DNA of 10,605 nucleotides from positions 59,378 through 69,982 of the forward strand of contig NZ_KL585429.1 of NCBI RefSeq assembly GCF_000721935.1, read 5' to 3'. This document shows positions 1 through 7,070 of this stretch, piece after piece. The position numbers and the translations under genes were made by a program. This stretch comes from Streptomyces sp. NRRL WC-3549. Lineage in GTDB: Bacteria; Actinomycetota; Actinomycetes; Streptomycetales; Streptomycetaceae. The first letter of the stretch is position 1; every line of letters begins with the position of its first letter. Under the pieces are notes generated by a model. That model had not been told where the DNA came from. It did not search any database and was given only the letters and a program-made list of their open reading frames with translations.

Positions 1-1630
1 GGCGGGCGTCGTCCTTCTCCAGGCCGAGCCGGTCGAGGACGGCCTCGCCGATGAACGGGTAGCTGAGCGCCTCCACGTACCCGGCCCCGGCCAGCGCCCG
101 GCCGATGCGGCGGTGCAGCCGCTGACGGTCGGTCAGCCCGCGTCCGGAGGGCGGGGTGGGCAGGGTGGACGGGAGGTTCTCGTAACCCTCCAGCCGGATG
201 ACCTCTTCGGCGAGGTCGTTCGGCGCGGCCAGGTCGGGACGCCAGGACGGCACCGTGACGATCAGCTCGTCCTGCCCGTAGACGTCGCAGCCGACCTCCT
301 GGAGGCGGCGCACGACGGTCTCACGGCCGTAGGAGACCCCGGCGACCCTGTCGGGGTGGTCGGCCGGCATCGCGATGGTACGGGGCGCGGACGGGGCGCT
401 GATCTCGGTCACGCCCGCCTCGGCGGTGCCCCCCGCGAGGAGGACCAGCAGGTCGACGGTGCGCTGCGCGGCAGCGGCGGCGGCCTGCGGGTCGACACCG
501 CGCTCGAAGCGCCTGGACGCCTCGGAGGACAGCTTGTGGCGGCGCGCGGTGCGGGCGATCGAGAGCGCGTCGAAGTGCGCGGCCTCGATGACGACCTCGG
601 TCGTGCCGGCGTCCTCGGTGGCCGCGTCGGCGATCTCGGTGTCGGCACCGCCCATGACGCCCGCGAGGCCGATCGGTCCGCGGTCGTCGGTGATGACCAG
701 GTCCTCGGCGTCCAGGACGCGCTTGGTGCCGTCGAGCGTGGTGAGCTTCTCGCCCGGCTGGGCGCGGCGCACGCCGATCGGCCCCTCGACCCGGGTGCGG
801 TCGTAGGCGTGCAGCGGCTGGCCGAGTTCGAGCATCACGTAGTTGGTGACGTCGACGGCGAGCGAGATCGGGCGCATCCCGGCCTTCTGCAGCCGGCGCT
901 GCAGCCAGATCGGGGAGCGGGCCTCGGGCCGCAGCCCGGTGACCGTACGCGCGGTGAAGCGGCTGCACCCGATGGGGTCGGAGACCTTGACCGGGTAGCC
1001 GAAGGCGTTCGGCGCGGGGACGTCGAGCAGCGCCGGGTCGCGCAGCGGCAGGCCGTAGGCGATGGCGGTCTCGCGGGCGACACCGCGCATCGACAGGCAG
1101 TAGCCGCGGTCCGGGGTGACGGCGATGTCCAGGACCTCGTCGACGAGCTCCAGGAGCTCGATCGCGTCGGTGCCCGGCTCGTACTCCGGCGGCAGCACGA
1201 TGATGCCGTGCGTGCCGTCGTCGCCCATGCCGAGCTCGTCGGTGGAGCAGATCATGCCGTGCGAGGTCTTGCCGTACGTCTTGCGTGCGGAGATCGCGAA
1301 GTCGCCGGGCAGGACGGCGCCGGGCAGGACCACGACGACCTTGTCGCCGACGGCGAAGTTGCGGGCGCCGCAGACGATCTCCTGCGGTTCGCCGGTGCCG
1401 TTGGCGTCGCCGACGTCGACGGTGCAGAAGCGGATGGGCTTCTTGAAGCCCTCCAGCTCCTCGATGGTCAGCACCTGTCCGACGACCAGCGGGCCCTTGA
1501 GGCCGGCACCGGTCCGCTCGACGGTTTCCACCTCGAGGCCCACGGCCACCAGCTCGGCCTGTACGTCACGGCCGGTCTCCGTCGCCGGCAGGTCGACGTA
1601 CTCCCGCAGCCAGGAAAGCGGGACGCGCAT
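1..1630 (-). CDS. pheT: Phenylalanine--tRNA ligase beta subunit (3'-truncated by window edge)
   Basis: Beta subunit of the cytoplasmic alpha2-beta2 phenylalanyl-tRNA synthetase, which charges tRNA-Phe and edits mischarged Tyr-tRNA. 543 codons are visible of a family length near 800-840, with no stop. ATG at 1630 begins [18 protein letters not shown], a typical PheT N-terminus. An EMAP/OB-like tRNA-binding domain spans roughly residues 40-150 ([27 protein letters not shown]). The B3/B4 editing domain follows at about 210-390 ([31 protein letters not shown]). B5 lies at about 400-470 ([28 protein letters not shown]), then the start of the catalytic-like core. The rest of the core and the FDX-ACB anticodon domain lie outside the window. 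Its ATG shares one base with the pheS stop (TGATG), with GGAG just upstream inside pheS, so translation is coupled. The frame is intact throughout. Confidence 0.97.
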   Translation of the reverse strand, partial: MRVPLSWLREYVDLPATETGRDVQAELVAVGLEVETVERTGAGLKGPLVVGQVLTIEELEGFKKPIRFCTVDVGDANGTGEPQEIVCGARNFAVGDKVVVVLPGAVLPGDFAISARKTYGKTSHGMICSTDELGMGDDGTHGIIVLPPEYEPGTDAIELLELVDEVLDIAVTPDRGYCLSMRGVARETAIAYGLPLRDPALLDVPAPNAFGYPVKVSDPIGCSRFTARTVTGLRPEARSPIWLQRRLQKAGMRPISLAVDVTNYVMLELGQPLHAYDRTRVEGPIGVRRAQPGEKLTTLDGTKRVLDAEDLVITDDRGPIGLAGVMGGADTEIADAATEDAGTTEVVIEAAHFDALSIARTARRHKLSSEASRRFERGVDPQAAAAAAQRTVDLLVLLAGGTAEAGVTEISAPSAPRTIAMPADHPDRVAGVSYGRETVVRRLQEVGCDVYGQDELIVTVPSWRPDLAAPNDLAEEVIRLEGYENLPSTLPTPPSGRGLTDRQRLHRRIGRALAGAGYVEALSYPFIGEAVLDRLGLEKDDAR

Positions 1631-2757
1631 CAGATCTCCATCCCGAACGGCCGGGTGAAACGGACGTCACCTTCGACCATGTCTCGCATGTCTTCTACGT
1701 TGTGGCGGAACATCAGCATCCGTTCGATGCCGAACCCGAAGGCGAATCCGCTGTACTTCCCGGGGTCGACGCCGCAGGCGACGAGCACCTTGGGGTTGAC
1801 CATGCCGCAGCCGCCGAGCTCGATCCAGCCCTCGCTGCCGCAGGTGCGGCAGGGGCGGTCCGGGTTGCCGACGGACGCGCCGCGGCAGACGTAGCAGACC
1901 ATGTCCATCTCGGCGGACGGCTCGGTGAACGGGAAGAAGTTCGGCCGCAGCCGGGTCTTCATGTCCGCCCCGAAGAGCGCCTGGACCATGTGGTCGAGGG
2001 TGCCCTTGAGGTCGGCCATGGTCAGGCCCTCGTCGACGGCGAGCAGCTCGATCTGGTGGAAGACCGGGGTGTGCGTGGCGTCGAGCTCGTCGGTGCGGTA
2101 GACCCGGCCGGGGCAGACCACGTAGACGGGGGGCTTACGGCTGAGCAGCGAGCGGGCCTGGACCGGCGACGTGTGCGTACGCAGCACGACACCGGACTCG
2201 TCGCTCTTCGCGCCGTCGGCGCCCCGGACGAAGAAGGTGTCCTGCATCTGCCGCGCCGGGTGGTCGGGCACGAAGTTCAGGGCGTCGAAGTTGAACCACT
2301 CCGCCTCGGCCTCGGGGCCCTCCGCGATCTCGTAGCCCATGGCGACGAAGACGTCGGCGACGCGCTCCATGAAGGTCGTCAGGGGGTGGCGTGCGCCGGC
2401 CGGGGTGCGGTCGTAGGGCAGTGTGACGTCCACCGCCTCCTCGACGAGCACCCGGGCGTCCCGCTCGGCCTCCAGCTCGGCCTGGCGGGCGGCCAGTGCC
2501 TTGGAGACGGCGCCGCGGGCCTGGCCCACGCGCTTGCCCGCCTCGGCCTTGGCCTGCGGGGGCAGGGCGCCGATCTCCCGGTTGGCGAGCGACAGGGGCG
2601 AGGTGCCGCCCGTGTGCGCGGTCTTCGCCTGGGCGAGCGCGTCGAGGTCACCCGCGGCCGCGAAGGCGGCGAACGCCTCGTCCCGCATGCGCTCGATCTC
2701 TTCCGGTTTCAGTGCCTCGACCTCGACCGGGTCGTACGACTTGTTCGGTGCCGACAT
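1630..2757 (-). CDS. pheS: Phenylalanine--tRNA ligase alpha subunit
   Basis: Catalytic alpha subunit of phenylalanyl-tRNA synthetase, 375 aa, a class II aminoacyl-tRNA synthetase. An N-terminal coiled-coil region (about 10-110, Glu/Ala/Arg-rich) precedes the catalytic core. Motif 1 lies near [10 protein letters not shown] (124-133), motif 2 is [19 protein letters not shown] (219-237), and motif 3 is [11 protein letters not shown] (337-347). The HTSP at 196-199 and FPFTEPSAE at 275-283 belong to the Phe/ATP pocket. Four cysteines (C288, C291, C303, C306) form a CxxC...CxxC insertion that could bind zinc. The ATG at 2757 is chosen because [18 protein letters not shown] is, as I recall, the conserved Streptomyces start; the frame extends to a TTG at 2823 without family similarity. 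GGGAAGAG directly abuts the ATG, a close Shine-Dalgarno. It overlaps pheT by one base. Confidence 0.97.
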   Translation of the reverse strand: MSAPNKSYDPVEVEALKPEEIERMRDEAFAAFAAAGDLDALAQAKTAHTGGTSPLSLANREIGALPPQAKAEAGKRVGQARGAVSKALAARQAELEAERDARVLVEEAVDVTLPYDRTPAGARHPLTTFMERVADVFVAMGYEIAEGPEAEAEWFNFDALNFVPDHPARQMQDTFFVRGADGAKSDESGVVLRTHTSPVQARSLLSRKPPVYVVCPGRVYRTDELDATHTPVFHQIELLAVDEGLTMADLKGTLDHMVQALFGADMKTRLRPNFFPFTEPSAEMDMVCYVCRGASVGNPDRPCRTCGSEGWIELGGCGMVNPKVLVACGVDPGKYSGFAFGFGIERMLMFRHNVEDMRDMVEGDVRFTRPFGMEI

Positions 2758-2829
2758 CTCTTCCCGTGCTTCCGATTGGCTGGTGGCGACCTGGCTGGAC
2801 GACTGAGGACGCAAAGGTGCCAAAAGTCG

Positions 2830-2857
2830 AGTCTACGGGCCGCGGACGGCCGGAGAA
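2830..2857 (-). promoter_or_regulatory. Candidate pheST promoter
   Basis: On the minus strand TAGACT (2835-2830) resembles a Streptomyces -10. TTCTCC (2857-2852) lies 16 nt upstream as a weak -35. It would give a 5' leader of about 65 nt. I looked for a T-box motif, a specifier hairpin or a Phe-rich leader peptide in that leader and saw none. This is inference from hexamer matching only; read-through from the histidine kinase gene is possible. Confidence 0.3.
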
Positions 2858-2924
2858 GCCCGCGGGCTGCCCGGCCCTCCCCGTCGCCCGCCGCCGCCCT
2901 GTCTGATTCGCTACGCGAAAACCC

Positions 2925-4052
2925 TTATGTCATGTAGGCCGGGGCGCTCACGGGCAGGATGAACCGGAACTCCGCCCCGCCCCCGGGCCCGCGGCCGACG
3001 GTGATCGTGCCGCCGTGCACCTCGACGATGCCCTTGACGATGTACAGGCCCAGGCCGGTCCCGCCGCGCTTGCTCCCCCGCCAGAAGCGGGTGAAGACGC
3101 GGCCCATCGACTCCTCGGGGATGCCGGGCCCCTCGTCGCTCACGGTCACCGCCGTTCCGCTCTCGCCGCTCCCGCCGGATGCGGGTGCGATGTCGATGGT
3201 GACGGTTCCCTCGCCGTGGCGCACCGCGTTTTCCAGGAGGTTGCCGAGGACCTGGTCCACCTTGTCCGGGTCCGCCCACAGGTCGGGCAGCGGCTGCCGG
3301 GTGCGGACGAGGAACCGGTCGGGCGCCTGGCCGGCCGCGACGAGTGCCTGGACGTGGCGTTCGACGGCGGCGGAGACGTCCACCGGCTGGCGGCGCAGCT
3401 CCAGCCGGCCGGAGTCGATGCGGGAGATGTCGAGCAGCTCGGCGATGAGCCGGGTGACGCGGTTGGCGTCGGCGTCGACGGTCTCCAGCATCAGCCGCTT
3501 CTGGTCGTCGGTGAACCTCTCCCACTTGGCCAGCAGCGTCGCGGTGAACCCCTTGACGGAGGTCAGCGGGGAGCGCAGCTCGTGGGCGACGGTCGCGATC
3601 AGCTCGGCGTCGCTGCGTTCCGAACGCCGCCGGGCCTCGGTGCCGCGCAGCGAGACGACGACCCGGCGGACCGGCCCCCTGGGGGCCTCCCGTACGTACC
3701 GGGCGGAGACCAGCACCTCACGGCCGCCCGGCAGCAGCAGGTTGCGCTCGGGCTGCCCGACGCGGGTGGTGAGCCCGCCGTACGGATCGGTCAGGGCCCA
3801 CCAGCGCCGGCCCTTGAGGTCCTCCAGGGGCAGCGCGTGCTCCAGGGGACGGCCGAGCGCCGCGGCCCGGGGGGTGGCGGTGATCCGGGCGGCCGCGGAG
3901 TTGAAGCAGACGACACGGCCGGTCTCGTCGGCGACGACGAGTCCGTCGGGGAGGTGGTCCGGGTCGACGGCGCCGACCGCGTCGTCCGGGTCGCCGGTGG
4001 CGCGCACGGCTGCCGTGTGTGTGTGACGCGGCCTGCTCATGCCGACAGCCAT
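2925..4052 (-). CDS. Orphan soluble PAS-type sensor histidine kinase
   Basis: Two-component sensor kinase, 375 aa. A PAS-like sensory domain occupies about 31-137 (PDGLVVADETGRVVCFNSAA). The HisKA dimerisation/phosphoacceptor segment carries the H-box VAHELRSPLTSVKG with phosphoacceptor H157. The HATPase_c domain has the N-box NLLENAVRHG (271-280), G1 DEGPGIP (306-312), F-box FTRFWRG (320-326) and G2 GTGLGLYIVKG (331-341). No signal peptide or membrane span is visible, so it should sense a cytoplasmic signal. ATG 4052 is preferred (MAVGMSRPRHTH) because AGGTGG lies about 11 nt upstream; ATG 4040 is possible. It ends with TAA. No response regulator adjoins it, so its partner must be elsewhere. 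The signal and targets cannot be told from sequence. Confidence 0.92.
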   Translation of the reverse strand: MAVGMSRPRHTHTAAVRATGDPDDAVGAVDPDHLPDGLVVADETGRVVCFNSAAARITATPRAAALGRPLEHALPLEDLKGRRWWALTDPYGGLTTRVGQPERNLLLPGGREVLVSARYVREAPRGPVRRVVVSLRGTEARRRSERSDAELIATVAHELRSPLTSVKGFTATLLAKWERFTDDQKRLMLETVDADANRVTRLIAELLDISRIDSGRLELRRQPVDVSAAVERHVQALVAAGQAPDRFLVRTRQPLPDLWADPDKVDQVLGNLLENAVRHGEGTVTIDIAPASGGSGESGTAVTVSDEGPGIPEESMGRVFTRFWRGSKRGGTGLGLYIVKGIVEVHGGTITVGRGPGGGAEFRFILPVSAPAYMT

Positions 4053-4102
4053 ATTCCCGTACCCCACCTCTCGAACCGGTGCAGTGGGCCCCCGAGTCCG
4101 CC

Positions 4103-4132
4103 ACCCTACTAGGCGTCGGACGGCCTGCGACA
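4103..4132 (-). promoter_or_regulatory. Candidate promoter of the histidine kinase gene
   Basis: TAGGGT (4108-4103, minus strand) is a good Streptomyces -10. TGTCGC (4132-4127) is a poor -35 at 18-nt spacing. The TSS would lie about 45 nt before the kinase ATG, leaving room for the AGGTGG ribosome-binding site. Weak evidence, hexamers only. Confidence 0.3.
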
Positions 4133-4197
4133 CCCTGCGGCGGCGCACCGGCGGGTGTGGCGCGTATCGATCGGTCGCGGGGCGCCGCAGGGGTGGC

Positions 4198-5037
<840 letters not shown>

Positions 5038-5052
5038 GGTCGGCGGCGAGCC

Positions 5053-5094
5053 TCTCTGCGTAACTCTGCTTCTCTGCGTACGTTTCTCTGCGTA
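5053..5094 (-). repeat. Three direct copies of TACGCAGAGA
   Basis: Identical 10-mers TACGCAGAGA (minus strand) occur at 5094-5085, 5080-5071 and 5062-5053. A degenerate partial copy (AGCAGAGTT) lies between the last two. They sit in the spacer between the rplT terminator and the SpoU methyltransferase start, 15-57 bp upstream of its ATG; the last copy contributes the AGAGAGG that may serve as ribosome-binding site. They could be an operator array or slippage duplications. Confidence 0.85.
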
Positions 5095-5154
5095 CGCACC
5101 GGGCGTACGGCGGCCGTGTACGGAGCCCCGGGGGTGCGCACCTCGTGCAACGCA

Positions 5155-5189
5155 CCGGACCCGCAGACGGCTGGCGCCTGCGGGTCCGG
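5155..5189 (-). terminator. Terminator of the infC-rpmI-rplT operon
   Basis: A perfect 12-bp inverted repeat, CCGGACCCGCAG at 5155-5166 and CTGCGGGTCCGG at 5178-5189, has an 11-nt loop and begins 26 bp beyond the rplT stop. No T-run follows, as is common for Streptomyces terminators. Confidence 0.85.
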
Positions 5190-5215
5190 CTCGGAACTCT
5201 CGAAGAGCGGCCTGG

Positions 5216-5599
5216 TCAGGCGGCCTTCGGGGCGTTGACGTCGCTCGGGAGCGCCTTCTGGGCGACCTCGACGAGCGCGGCGAACGCGTTCTCGTCGTTG
5301 ACCGCGAGCTCGGCCAGCATCTTGCGGTCCACCTCGATGTTGGCGGCCTTCAGACCCTGGATGAGGCGGTTGTACGTCATGCCGTTCTGGCGGGCGGCCG
5401 CGTTGATGCGCTGGATCCAGAGCTGACGGAAGTCGCCCTTGCGCTTCTTGCGGTCGTTGTAGTTGTAGACCAGGGAGTGGGTGACCTGCTCCTTGGCCTT
5501 GCGGTACAGGCGCGAACGCTGGCCGCGGTAACCGCTGGCGGCCTCGAGGATCGCCCGGCGCTTCTTGTGTGCGTTTACTGCCCGCTTGACGCGTGCCAC
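5216..5599 (-). CDS. rplT: 50S ribosomal protein L20
   Basis: L20, 127 aa, an early-assembly 23S rRNA-binding protein. In E. coli and B. subtilis it also represses its own operon through an mRNA structure that mimics its rRNA site. The start [15 protein letters not shown] and the segment [15 protein letters not shown] are diagnostic, followed by [20 protein letters not shown]. The basic N-terminal half is the extended rRNA-binding arm and the second half (about 60-118) is the globular domain. Translation starts at GTG (5599) with AGGAGT 5 nt upstream. It is the last gene of the operon, 106 nt after rpmI, with hairpins in the spacer and a strong terminator downstream. Confidence 0.98.
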   Translation of the reverse strand: MARVKRAVNAHKKRRAILEAASGYRGQRSRLYRKAKEQVTHSLVYNYNDRKKRKGDFRQLWIQRINAAARQNGMTYNRLIQGLKAANIEVDRKMLAELAVNDENAFAALVEVAQKALPSDVNAPKAA

Positions 5600-5617
5600 T
5601 TTTAACTCCTTGCAGCG

Positions 5618-5698
5618 GGGCCGTGGTTGGACTCACACGGCCCGGAAACGAATGGGTCCCGGTCGGGTCGAGGGCGCGCTTCCGGCTGAACCGGAAGC
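5618..5698 (-). promoter_or_regulatory. Structured rpmI-rplT spacer with two hairpins
   Basis: The 106-nt spacer holds two perfect 8-bp stems. GCTTCCGG/CCGGAAGC (5678-5685 with 5691-5698, 5-nt loop) lies just after the rpmI stop. GGGCCGTG/CACGGCCC (5618-5625 with 5636-5643, 10-nt loop) ends 8 nt before the rplT Shine-Dalgarno. Being so close, the second could control rplT translation. Whether L20 binds here is conjecture. Confidence 0.6.
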
Positions 5699-5705
5699 CG
5701 CTGCC

Positions 5706-5900
5706 TCACTTGCCGAGAAGCTTCTTGATCTTCTTGGCGTCGGCCGGAGCCACGACGGTCGTACCGGTCAGCGAGCGGGTCTTCTTGGACGACTTGTGCT
5801 CGAGCAGGTGGCGCTTGCCGGCCTTCTCGCGGAGCACCTTGCCGGAGCCGGTGATCTTGAAGCGCTTGCTGGCACCGCTGTGCGTCTTGTTCTTCGGCAT
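5706..5900 (-). CDS. rpmI: 50S ribosomal protein L35
   Basis: L35, 64 aa, a small basic large-subunit protein. [20 protein letters not shown] is the family signature, and [17 protein letters not shown] is the conserved core. It ends in a lysine-rich KKIKKLLGK tail, matching the usual length of 64-66 aa. ATG at 5900 has GAGGAG centred about 14 nt upstream, slightly distant. It is the middle gene of infC-rpmI-rplT; the 120-nt spacer behind infC is highly structured. Confidence 0.98.
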   Translation of the reverse strand: MPKNKTHSGASKRFKITGSGKVLREKAGKRHLLEHKSSKKTRSLTGTTVVAPADAKKIKKLLGK

Positions 5901-5925
5901 CGCGCCGTTATCTCCTCGTCGGTGG

Positions 5926-6017
5926 CGCCCCTCACGGTGCAGGGCACCGGACTGCAGGGGCGTCAGATCTTTGGGTGGTTCCGAGGGGCCCTGGGGGCGC
6001 CTGGCCGGCGCCCCCGG
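5926..6017 (-). promoter_or_regulatory. Structured infC-rpmI spacer
   Basis: Immediately after the infC stop, GGGGGCGCC/GGCGCCCCC (5993-6001 with 6007-6015) forms a 9-bp stem with a 5-nt loop, extendable by two pairs. Further on, a two-part stem brings CGCCCCT (5926-5932) to AGGGGCG (5956-5962), enclosing CGGTGC/GCACCG (5935-5940 with 5944-5949). No U-run follows either stem, so they are more likely processing, partial attenuation or protein-binding structures than a full terminator inside the operon. Confidence 0.6.
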
Positions 6018-6020
6018 AGG

Positions 6021-6683
6021 TCACGCCTCGGAAGGTGTCTCGCCCGAAGCCTCGGCCGCTGCGGCGGGAGCCTCGACGTCCTCGCCCTCGGACTCGGCGT
6101 CAGCGGCGGAACCCTGACGGCCGGCCTTGCGGGCGGCCTGGGCCTCGCGGGCCTCGGCCATGGCTTCGGTCTTCTTCTTGTGCGGGCCCAGAACCATGAT
6201 CATGTTCCGGCCGTCCTGCTTCGGGTTGGACTCGACGAAGCCGAGGTCCTCCACGTCCGAAGCGAGACGCTGGAGCAGTCGGAAGCCCAGCTCGGGACGG
6301 GACTGCTCACGACCACGGAACATGATCGTGATCTTGACCTTGTCCCCCTGCTTGAGGAACCGGACGACGTGACCCTTCTTGGTGTCGTAGTCGTGCGGGT
6401 CGATCTTCGGCCGGAGCTTCATTTCCTTGATGACCGTGTGCGCCTGGTTCTTACGCGCCTCACGGGCCTTCATGGCCGACTCGTACTTGAACTTCCCGTA
6501 GTCCATGAGCTTGCACACGGGCGGGCGGGCGGACGCCGCCACCTCGACCAGGTCGAGGTCGTACTCCTGCGCGAGTTCAAGGGCCTTGGCGAGCGGAACG
6601 ATCCCGACCTGCTCGCCGCTGGGACCGACAAGTCGCACCTCGGGAACGCGAATCCGGTCGTTGATACGGGGCTCGGCGCTGAT
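6021..6683 (-). CDS. infC: Translation initiation factor IF-3, probable ATC start
   Basis: IF3 binds the 30S subunit, prevents premature 50S joining and proofreads the start codon. From ATC 6683 the protein is 220 aa: an N-terminal domain (about 1-75: [27 protein letters not shown]), a linker helix rich in Lys/Arg, and a C-terminal domain (about 85-170: [46 protein letters not shown]). An acidic Ala/Glu tail follows, as in other Streptomyces IF3s. Start choice: AGGAGG lies 4 nt before ATC-AGC-GCC-GAG, and mycobacterial IF3 begins at the equivalent MSTETRVNERIR. I found no in-frame ATG, GTG or TTG between 6683 and ATG 6857, and the intervening 58 codons cross a terminator-like hairpin. First gene of infC-rpmI-rplT. 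Confidence 0.95.
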   Translation of the reverse strand: MSAEPRINDRIRVPEVRLVGPSGEQVGIVPLAKALELAQEYDLDLVEVAASARPPVCKLMDYGKFKYESAMKAREARKNQAHTVIKEMKLRPKIDPHDYDTKKGHVVRFLKQGDKVKITIMFRGREQSRPELGFRLLQRLASDVEDLGFVESNPKQDGRNMIMVLGPHKKKTEAMAEAREAQAARKAGRQGSAADAESEGEDVEAPAAAAEASGETPSEA

Positions 6684-6693
6684 GGATCCTCCT
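6681..6693 (-). promoter_or_regulatory. infC ribosome-binding site with rare ATC start codon
   Basis: The minus strand reads AGGAGG (6693-6688), ATCC, then ATC (6683-6681). The full consensus Shine-Dalgarno at very short spacing would compensate for the weak start codon. E. coli infC uses AUU and is repressed by IF3 itself because IF3 rejects non-canonical start codons. The same logic is inferred here. Confidence 0.7.
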
Positions 6694-6765
6694 CGGTAGC
6701 ACCACGCGACCGCCTGGCGGACAGCCGCGTAACGTCTGTTTTCGGTGAGACCAACCGAGCCGGGA

Positions 6766-6800
6766 GAAGAAAAATGCCCCGGACGGGACACAGGCGGGGC
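6766..6800 (-). terminator. Intrinsic terminator inside the infC leader (attenuator)
   Basis: In the minus-strand RNA, GCCCCG (6800-6795) pairs with CGGGGC (6781-6776) across a 13-nt loop, followed at once by A, five U and CUUCU (6775-6766). U-runs after GC stems are unusual in this genome: the two other terminators here lack one. It lies 83 nt before the infC ATC, so it would cut transcription before infC unless an alternative fold forms. Confidence 0.65.
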
Positions 6801-6914
6801 TCCTGGAGATACCGGAACACCGCCGCGTCGACCGCGGGGCGCATCGGACGGCCCCATCGTCCGTACGGAACGATGGCTACCGTCTGACCGGTGACCCGCC
6901 GTCCCGGGGGACGG

Positions 6915-6956
6915 TCAGGTGGGAGATCGGAGCCTCCACTTGTGGGCCGGGCACAT
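6915..6956 (-). CDS. Possible 13-codon leader micro-ORF
   Basis: ATG at 6956 encodes MCPAHKWRLRSPT and stops at TGA 6915, directly before the CCGTCCC/GGGACGG hairpin. It starts about 18 nt into the predicted infC transcript. No Shine-Dalgarno is present, and the ATG is buried in the 5' hairpin. The peptide has no run of one amino acid, though it is basic (K, 2R, H). Could be chance. Confidence 0.2.
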   Translation of the reverse strand: MCPAHKWRLRSPT

Positions 6957-6980
6957 AGATGTCCGGCCGGTCGTTGCACA

Positions 6981-7010
6981 AGATTAGCAGCCCGCCCGCG
7001 CGTGCGCTAA
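6981..7010 (-). promoter_or_regulatory. Candidate infC operon promoter
   Basis: The minus strand has TAATCT (6986-6981) as -10 and TTAGCG (7010-7005) as a moderate -35 with an 18-nt spacer, giving a TSS near 6975. It is embedded in the inverted repeat GATTAGC-N17-GCTAATC (6982-7012). It is the only A/T-rich -10-like element between infC and the divergent gene. Confidence 0.5.
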
Positions 7011-7012
7011 TC
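6982..7012. repeat. Inverted repeat between divergent infC and DUF1844 genes
   Basis: Perfect 7-bp arms GATTAGC (6982-6988) and GCTAATC (7006-7012) are separated by 17 bp of almost pure G+C. The left arm overlaps the infC -10 and the right arm its -35; the right arm read on the plus strand gives TAATCC, a -10-like hexamer for the divergent direction. It may be an operator or simply back-to-back promoters. Confidence 0.7.
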
Positions 7013-7057
7013 CCCGCCTCCGCCGCTCCCGCCGGAGGGAGGTCTCCGGCCTGGCCT

Positions 7058-7070
7058 TATCGTGTGGGGC
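7058..7070 (+). promoter_or_regulatory. TANNNT -10 element for a leaderless DUF1844 mRNA
   Basis: TATCGT (7058-7063) lies 7 nt before the ATG at 7071, the spacing expected if transcription starts on the A of the ATG. No Shine-Dalgarno occurs within 15 nt of the ATG, and no clear -35 is seen. Confidence 0.45.

Larger units (their letters stand above)
6684..6975 (-). promoter_or_regulatory. Long structured infC leader (candidate attenuator RNA)
   Basis: About 290 nt separate the candidate infC TSS from its start codon. Hairpins in transcript order: a 5' stem of GGCCGG/CCGGCC (6963-6968 with 6945-6950) continued by ACAT/ATGT; CCGTCCC/GGGACGG (6899-6905 with 6908-6914), which competes with CTGACCG/CGGTCAG (6884-6890 with 6912-6918); CCATCGT/ACGATGG (6854-6860 with 6870-6876) enclosing a CCGTACGG palindrome; and the terminator hairpin at 6776-6800. 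RNA GCCCCG occurs twice (6840-6835 and 6800-6795), and GGGGC (6855-6851) could pair with either copy, so mutually exclusive folds are possible. I do not recognise a named riboswitch class. Confidence 0.6.

Noticed and set aside
113..1894. A 593-codon plus-strand open frame opposite pheT/pheS
   Set aside because: It is the antisense of conserved pheT and pheS codons, arising from high third-position G+C; composition is low-complexity and no family is recognisable.
2857..2868. 12-bp palindrome AGCCCGCGGGCT upstream of pheS
   Set aside because: Short G/C palindromes are frequent in this base composition; it makes only a 4-bp hairpin and has no supporting partner site.
2907..2919. TTCGC-TAC-GCGAA hairpin after the histidine kinase stop
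   Set aside because: Only a 5-bp stem and no T-run in the kinase direction; too weak to call a terminator.
2758..2924. T-box riboswitch or Phe leader peptide before pheS
   Set aside because: No T-box consensus, specifier loop, Phe-codon run or terminator-like hairpin with U-run found in this spacer.
6684..6857. N-terminal extension of IF3 from ATG 6857
   Set aside because: Would add 58 residues unlike any IF3 I know, and would place the terminator hairpin and U-run inside coding sequence; AGGAGG is positioned for the ATC at 6683.
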